64,000 nucleotides of DNA from Linepithema humile (taxonomy: Eukaryota > Arthropoda > Insecta > Hymenoptera > Formicidae): assembly GCF_040581485.1 (NCBI RefSeq), contig NC_090134.1, positions 22,281,698-22,345,697 on the forward strand. The letters are read 5' to 3'. The translations under genes were made by a program, and so were the position numbers. The notes under the pieces are model-generated. The model worked only from the letters and a program-made list of their open reading frames with translations. It had not been told where the DNA came from and made no database searches. This document shows positions 60,001-64,000 of the stretch, piece by piece. The stretch's first letter is position 1; each line of letters opens with the position of its first letter.

Positions 60001-63000
60001 TTTCTTAAATCATGTAATTCTAAAAGAAATCACATTTTTCTGCTACATTTTTATTCCGTTTGATTCTAAGCTTTTCAACTTCTCAGTTTAGTTCTTTTGT
60101 TGCCAGAGAATTATTATTATTACATTTAAACAGCAAACACACAATATCATGGAATTAGATAAATAGATGTCATCCTATAATTTCAGAAATTTTTACTTTA
60201 CATTTTTGTGAGAAATGAGTTCTGTTTGCGATCAAATTACTTTTTTTATTTATCACATATATATATTGTAGTATATGCTATCTGTAACGAATTAGTGGTA
60301 CAACTAATTACCTAACAACCTGTGTGTTCCTCTACTTAGCACTTGTTGACACAAATTATACTAGTTTCAAGATATTGAGACAACGAAATTCTATAAAGGA
60401 AAACTAACGTAATTGTGTTTTCTTTTTCTTGATGGAATTCAACTTGTTAGATTTTTTTCTAACAATTTCCGAACACTCGACAGAATCTGCACGATGCGAA
60501 GCCGAAGATCGTGGCATCGAATCTGGCGCTCGACAGTAACCATGCCGTGGTGGTCGACATAAAGGAAGAACTAACGTACATGAGCAGTAACGAGGACTTG
60601 AAGAAGGGTCAGAATGAATACATCTTGAAGAGGATACCTGCCGGTGCGGAGGCGACAGTTGTCCTCGTCGGCGCCGTCGACTTTTTGGACCAGCCGACAA
60701 TAGCTTTTGTGCGATTGGCCGAAGGTGTGTTTATACCATCCATCACGGAAGTCAAGATACCAGTCAGATTCGTCTTTATTCTATTGGGGCCGAGAAACGC
60801 TGATCTGGATTATCACGAGATCGGTCGATCGATCTCCACTTTAATGGCGAACACATCGTTCCACAAAATCGCTTATAAAGCCAACGAAAGACGAGAGCTG
60901 CTGTCGGCGATCAATGAGTTCCTAGATGATTCGATCGTACTACCACCGGGTGACTGGGAGAGACAGGCGTTATTGCCATTTGATGAACTCAAGGCGAAGA
61001 GCGAGGCCATCAGAAAGAGGAAAGCGAAGGCGCTCGAGGAGAAGAGCAAGCCGGTGCAAAGCGAGGCGGCCGTGAAGAAAGGTAATTGTTCAAACTTGTT
61101 TCGACGAAATGTTGAAATGTTTATTTGTCAAAGCAATAAAATTCATCGTATTTTTTGCATTGTCCTTAATTAATCGTTATCACCTGTGACGAAGCTCTTT
61201 TAGCTGGCGAAGAGGAGAAAAAGCCACCGGAGGATAGCGACGATCCACTGCGACGCACCAGACGACTGTTCGGCGGCCTCATCAATGACATCAAGCGTCG
61301 CTACCCTTTCTATTTGTCCGACCTCAAGGATGGTCTAAACTCATCTTGTCTCGCGGCGGCTATCTTTATGTACTTCGCCGCGCTGTGCACCGCCATCACT
61401 TTCGGCGGTCTAATGAGCGACAAGACGCAAAACTTGATCGGCATTTCCGAGACCCTAATCTCGGGCTCATGGACGGGCGTGGTGATGGCGTTGTTCGCTA
61501 CTCAGCCGCTGGTGATCATCGGCACGACCGGTCCGCTATTGCTCTTCGACGAGAGTCTGTACAACTTTTGTTTGGCGAACGAGCTCGAGTTCCTCACCAT
61601 ACGGGTGTACGTCGGCATATGGATGGGGATCATCGCCGTGGTGATCGCGTGCGTCGAAGGTTCCGTCCTTGTGCGGCTTTTCACGCGCTTCACCGAGGAG
61701 ATCTTCACCGGACTGATCTCCATCCTTTACATCGTCGAGACGTTCATCAAGCTTTACAACTACTTTGTCCGTAATCCACTTCTGCACGAGTACAGCTTCG
61801 GACCGGATGCCAATGACACCACCTATCCACTCTACGTTACCGAGATGAGGGTCAGATCGCTGTGGAACGGAACCGAGGAGAATCTAATTTTGGAATATCC
61901 GCGCGAGTTGATACCGAGCCGCGACATTGCCAAATTACCCGTCAACCAGCCCAATACAGCTCTGATGTGTACTATCCTTTGCCTCGGCACCTTCCTTGGC
62001 GCTTATTACCTGAGGATTTTTCGCAACAGCCATTATCTGGGTCGTAGTGCTCGACGAGCGTTTGGAGACTTTGGCGTGCCCATCAGCATAATTGTCTTTG
62101 TTCTAATCGATTATCTGGCTACGGTGAAGACGGAGAAATTGCTGGTTCCCGAAGGACTCTCCCCGTCTGTACCCGGCAGAAATTGGTTCGTGTCTCCCGC
62201 TGGTTCCGAAAAACCTGTTCCCATCTGGATGGCGCTAGCTTCTGTAATACCGGCTCTGCTGGTTTACATTTTGGTATTTATGGAGACTCAAATATCGGAG
62301 TAAGTAGTGCTTAAATTCAGTCGGCTTTCAGCAACGTATGCTCTTGACTAATCACTCGATCGCCTTGTAGATTGATCATCGACAAGAAGGAACGCAAGCT
62401 GCGAAAGGGCAACGGTTACCACATGGACATCGTAGTGGTCTGTCTGATGAACATGGGATGTGGACTGATGGGCGCGCCCTGGTGTTGTGCCGCATCGGTG
62501 CGCTCCCTCACGCACGTGTCCGCCGTGACCGTGATGTCGCGGACTCACGCGCCCGGCGATAAGGCGCACATTGTCGAGGTGAAGGAGCAACGGGTGAGCG
62601 CCCTCCTCGTCGCGATACTGATAGGCGTGAGCGTGCTGATGGCGCCGCTGCTGCGTCGAGTACCGATGTCCGTCCTGCTGGGTGTCTTCCTCTACATGGG
62701 CATCTCGTCGACGAACGGTGTACAGCTGTTCGATCGCATCAAACTGTTCTTTATGCCGGTCAAGCATCACGGCACGGCAAAGTACGTGCGCCGCGTGCAA
62801 ACCTATAAAATGCACATCTTCACCTCCATACAGATTCTGTGCCTGACGGTGCTGTGGATCGTTAAGAGCACCAGAGCCGCCTTGGCTCTGCCATTCTTCC
62901 TTATTCTGATGATACCGCTGCGCTCACAGATGCGCCACTATTTCACCGCCGCGGAGTTACGCGCTCTTGATAGTAAAGGTTCCGAGCATGAAGTCGAGGA

Positions 63001-63040
63001 CGAGTTGGACTTTTACGAGGAGGCTCCGCTACCTGGTTAG
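47998..63040 (+). CDS. Ae2: SLC4-family anion exchanger (AE1/2/3 type)
   Basis: AE proteins exchange Cl- for HCO3- across the plasma membrane and control cell pH and volume. After first exon 47998-48060 or 53635-53736 come 55558-55738, 56106-56187, 56531-56908, 57681-58368, 58922-58984, 60484-61081, 61204-62299 and 62371-63040. All joins are in frame: 1272 or 1285 residues, near mammalian AE2. The cytoplasmic domain carries SHRSDDPRGMRRHK, WRETARWIKYEEDVEEGADRWG, RPHVASLSF and LLGPRNADLDYHEIGRSISTLM. Membrane domain: DDPLRRTRRLFGGLINDIKRRYP, then about 12-14 membrane spans. Glu1045 (isoform A, FMETQIS) matches the conserved Glu681 of human AE1. Sequons NDT and NGT lie in the large outer loop, as in AE2. 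APGDKAHIVEVKEQRV and PVKHHGTAKYVRRV favour AE over the Na+-coupled NBC/NDAE branch; the fly counterpart is CG8177/Ae2. Codons for the SPAITFGG motif read CTAITFGG. Confidence 0.96.
49743..49870 (-). mobile_element. Second mariner-like 3'-end relic
   Basis: The minus strand reads CLIECVVEDYVKN then a stop, like the C-terminal end of a mariner transposase. Beyond it, GTGTGACCGAAAACTTCCGGGATGA (plus strand, near 49750) resembles the terminal repeat seen at 11844. The following 80 bases align with 40741-40830, including TTTATAATGAGATTTTATTGCTCTTAA. It lies in the Ae2 intron. Confidence 0.45.
51660..52030. other. GC-rich island with short open frames in the Ae2 intron
   Basis: A block that is clearly GC-richer than its flanks. 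The minus strand is open for 120 codons (52035-51673); the plus strand has a 41-codon ORF at 51862-51987 starting MEKLVHLLPSRAIVAAVWIVG with a hydrophobic middle. I recognise neither. It may be an additional Ae2 promoter or 5' exon, an enhancer, or a small gene. Confidence 0.3.
53635..53736 (+). CDS. Ae2: Ae2 alternative first coding exon B
   Basis: ATG at 53635 opens 34 codons, MPEAAAGSSGKSFLQRARGKVLRWLRRSLRTTSQ, ending TCTCAG|GTGAAA in phase 0, so it can replace exon A and join the common exon at 55558. The frame stays open upstream to 53443, so a longer N-terminus starting there cannot be excluded. The GC-rich DNA around it suggests its own promoter. The segment is strongly basic and could form an amphipathic helix (SFLQRARGKVLRWLRRSLR). 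Confidence 0.65.
56212..56232. repeat. (AC)n microsatellite in Ae2 intron
   Basis: About ten AC units, 24 bases after the donor of the exon 56106-56187. CA repeats this close to a 5' splice site can influence splicing through hnRNP L-type proteins in other animals; that role is inference here. Confidence 0.85.
57286..57348 (+). CDS. Ae2: Possible cassette exon of Ae2 (63 bases)
   Basis: Between AGCTAG and GAG|GTGTGT lies a stop-free 63-base stretch whose two boundaries are both in phase 2, the phase of the intron holding it (56909-57680). It would insert 21 residues (KFTARQFRYGAVPSRVDQRFA). The pyrimidine tract at the acceptor is poor. An alternative frame reads DSQRDNSGTERYQAELIKDLR, which looks more protein-like but does not match the phase. 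Confidence 0.2.
58985..60483 (+). other. Ae2 intron after the 21-codon exon
   Basis: 1.5 kb of AT-rich intron with no ORF, RNA gene or clear repeat. The preceding exon (58922-58984, SIWLEEEDAAREAAENHVTQH) is 63 bases with phase 0 at both ends, so it could be skipped without a frame change. Confidence 0.6.
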
Positions 63041-64000
63041 ACTGTGCCTTAATCGACTATTCGATATCACTATATATTTCTCTCTCTCTCTCACATGTTT
63101 TTTTCTGAATTGTCTCGTACCTTCCGAAACTGTTTAACTCGTATACCTGTCCTGCATCAGGGTCTCCTAAAGTGTCTAGTGACAGTCCGAGAGTACAGAG
63201 TTCTATTTTCATCAGATTGAAGTATAAAACGTATTTTCTGGGTCCATTGTTAGAAAATTGATAAGCGGTGTAATGTTTAGATAGAGATAAGGTGTGCACA
63301 TAGGGAGGATTGTTAACGGTCGATCAGACTGTTGGATTTCACGATTTTCGGTTACACAAATGTTTCACTCCATCAGTTTTTATTTGCATCTAGTTGTATT
63401 TCGTTTTAGGCCTTGTTTCTACGGCTATGTGTTTTCAATTAGATCGATTTATAATAATGTTTCATGAATCTCTTACGGATTCTCATTTGCAAGAATTTAT
63501 CAATAATTTTACGAATCTCTAAAGTTTAAATTGATAAAGTTTTGTTTTCGTATAGTTTCAATGAGTTTGAATGTAGTGTGTCGTCGATTTTCTTATTGAT
63601 TTTTACAAAATTTTGGACGCGCGGTTATTCAATTCTTTTCTTTCGTAATCACATTATTCCGGCCGTATTTGTTTCAACTACTGTTTTATCGGAGAGGCTA
63701 AATAGCCCAATTGTACATTTTTAAATAATTGTATTATTCGCACAGCCTAATGAATGCTTAAGATACGTTTGCGTTCTTGAAATTAAATAGGAAAGCAGTG
63801 CCTCTGAGTGCCTCAAGTTTGCGCTTGACGATATATATAATGCTCAGGAAAGTTCAGCTAATGGCACAGCTTAAAGATAGTGCCAAAATCGAAATGTTAC
63901 GAGGATGTTACAACAACGCTTGGCTAATGGTGATTGGAAAGATAACCGTTTCACCGATCCTTCCTTTTTCTCTTCTTCCTATTGAAAGTAATTTATGAAT
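63041..64000 (+). other. Ae2: Ae2 3'UTR and flank
   Basis: Downstream of the TAG at 63038-63040 there is no canonical AATAAA within the window; a variant ATTAAA lies at 63782-63787. A (CT)n tract follows shortly after the stop (about 63080-63092). No other gene is visible up to the right edge, so the 3'UTR may run past 63.78 kb. Confidence 0.4.

Noticed and set aside
61346..61774. 142-codon plus-strand ORF in another frame of the Ae2 membrane exon
   Set aside because: It is a shadow of the true Ae2 frame, which matches the AE family throughout.
47998..63040. Assignment of the transporter to the Na+-driven Ndae1/NBC branch
   Set aside because: The segments APGDKAHIVEVKEQRV, HHGTAKYVRRV and the spacing around WRETARWIKYEEDVEE fit AE1-3 better than the Na+-coupled branch.

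Overview
The window is animal nuclear DNA. Its genes have many exons with GT-AG introns, and the proteins are closest to insect forms. The intron structure, the AT-rich noncoding DNA broken by GC-rich islands, and the small mariner-like and piggyBac-like relics suit a hymenopteran, possibly an ant. That placement is inference; no marker in the window fixes the species.

Layout. Bases 1-410 hold the 5' end of the V-ATPase V0 subunit d gene (minus strand). Head-to-head with it is TRMO, the tRNA m6t6A37 methyltransferase (799-2881, plus). TRMO converges on Bop1, the ribosome-biogenesis WD40 protein (7058-3338, minus, 8 exons). Bop1 is head-to-head with DIP2 (7475-32480, plus, 15 coding exons in one mRNA). 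From about 32.8 to 39.2 kb I see no gene. The rest is Ae2, an SLC4 anion exchanger of the AE1-3 type (plus): a probable noncoding first exon near 39.6 kb, alternative coding first exons at 47,998 and 53,635, and a common body from 55,558 to 63,040.

Every exon junction in TRMO, Bop1, DIP2 and Ae2 was checked by hand for GT/AG and codon phase, and all join in frame. Predicted lengths are TRMO 607, Bop1 816, DIP2 1590 or 1609, and Ae2 1272 or 1285 residues.

Most interesting points. (1) DIP2 carries two related, phase-identical alternative exons (20,532-20,747 and 22,488-22,646) that code for the same motif just before the conserved EVRQEAVQQAL segment. (2) The 11.65-kb first intron of DIP2 contains a two-exon coding unit (15,122-17,416) for a basic, Ser-rich 581-residue segment. 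Its last donor is in phase with DIP2 exon 2, so it is either a nested gene or an unrecognised alternative DIP2 N-terminus. (3) The same intron holds a 1.27-kb near-palindrome that would fold into a hairpin when DIP2 is transcribed. (4) Ae2 has at least two promoters and an altered version of the nearly invariant SPAITFGG motif.

The genes are unrelated housekeeping or signalling genes (proton pump, tRNA modification, ribosome assembly, lipid metabolism and neuronal function, anion transport). Their order does not imply a joint pathway. No tRNA, rRNA, CRISPR array or intact transposase gene was found.
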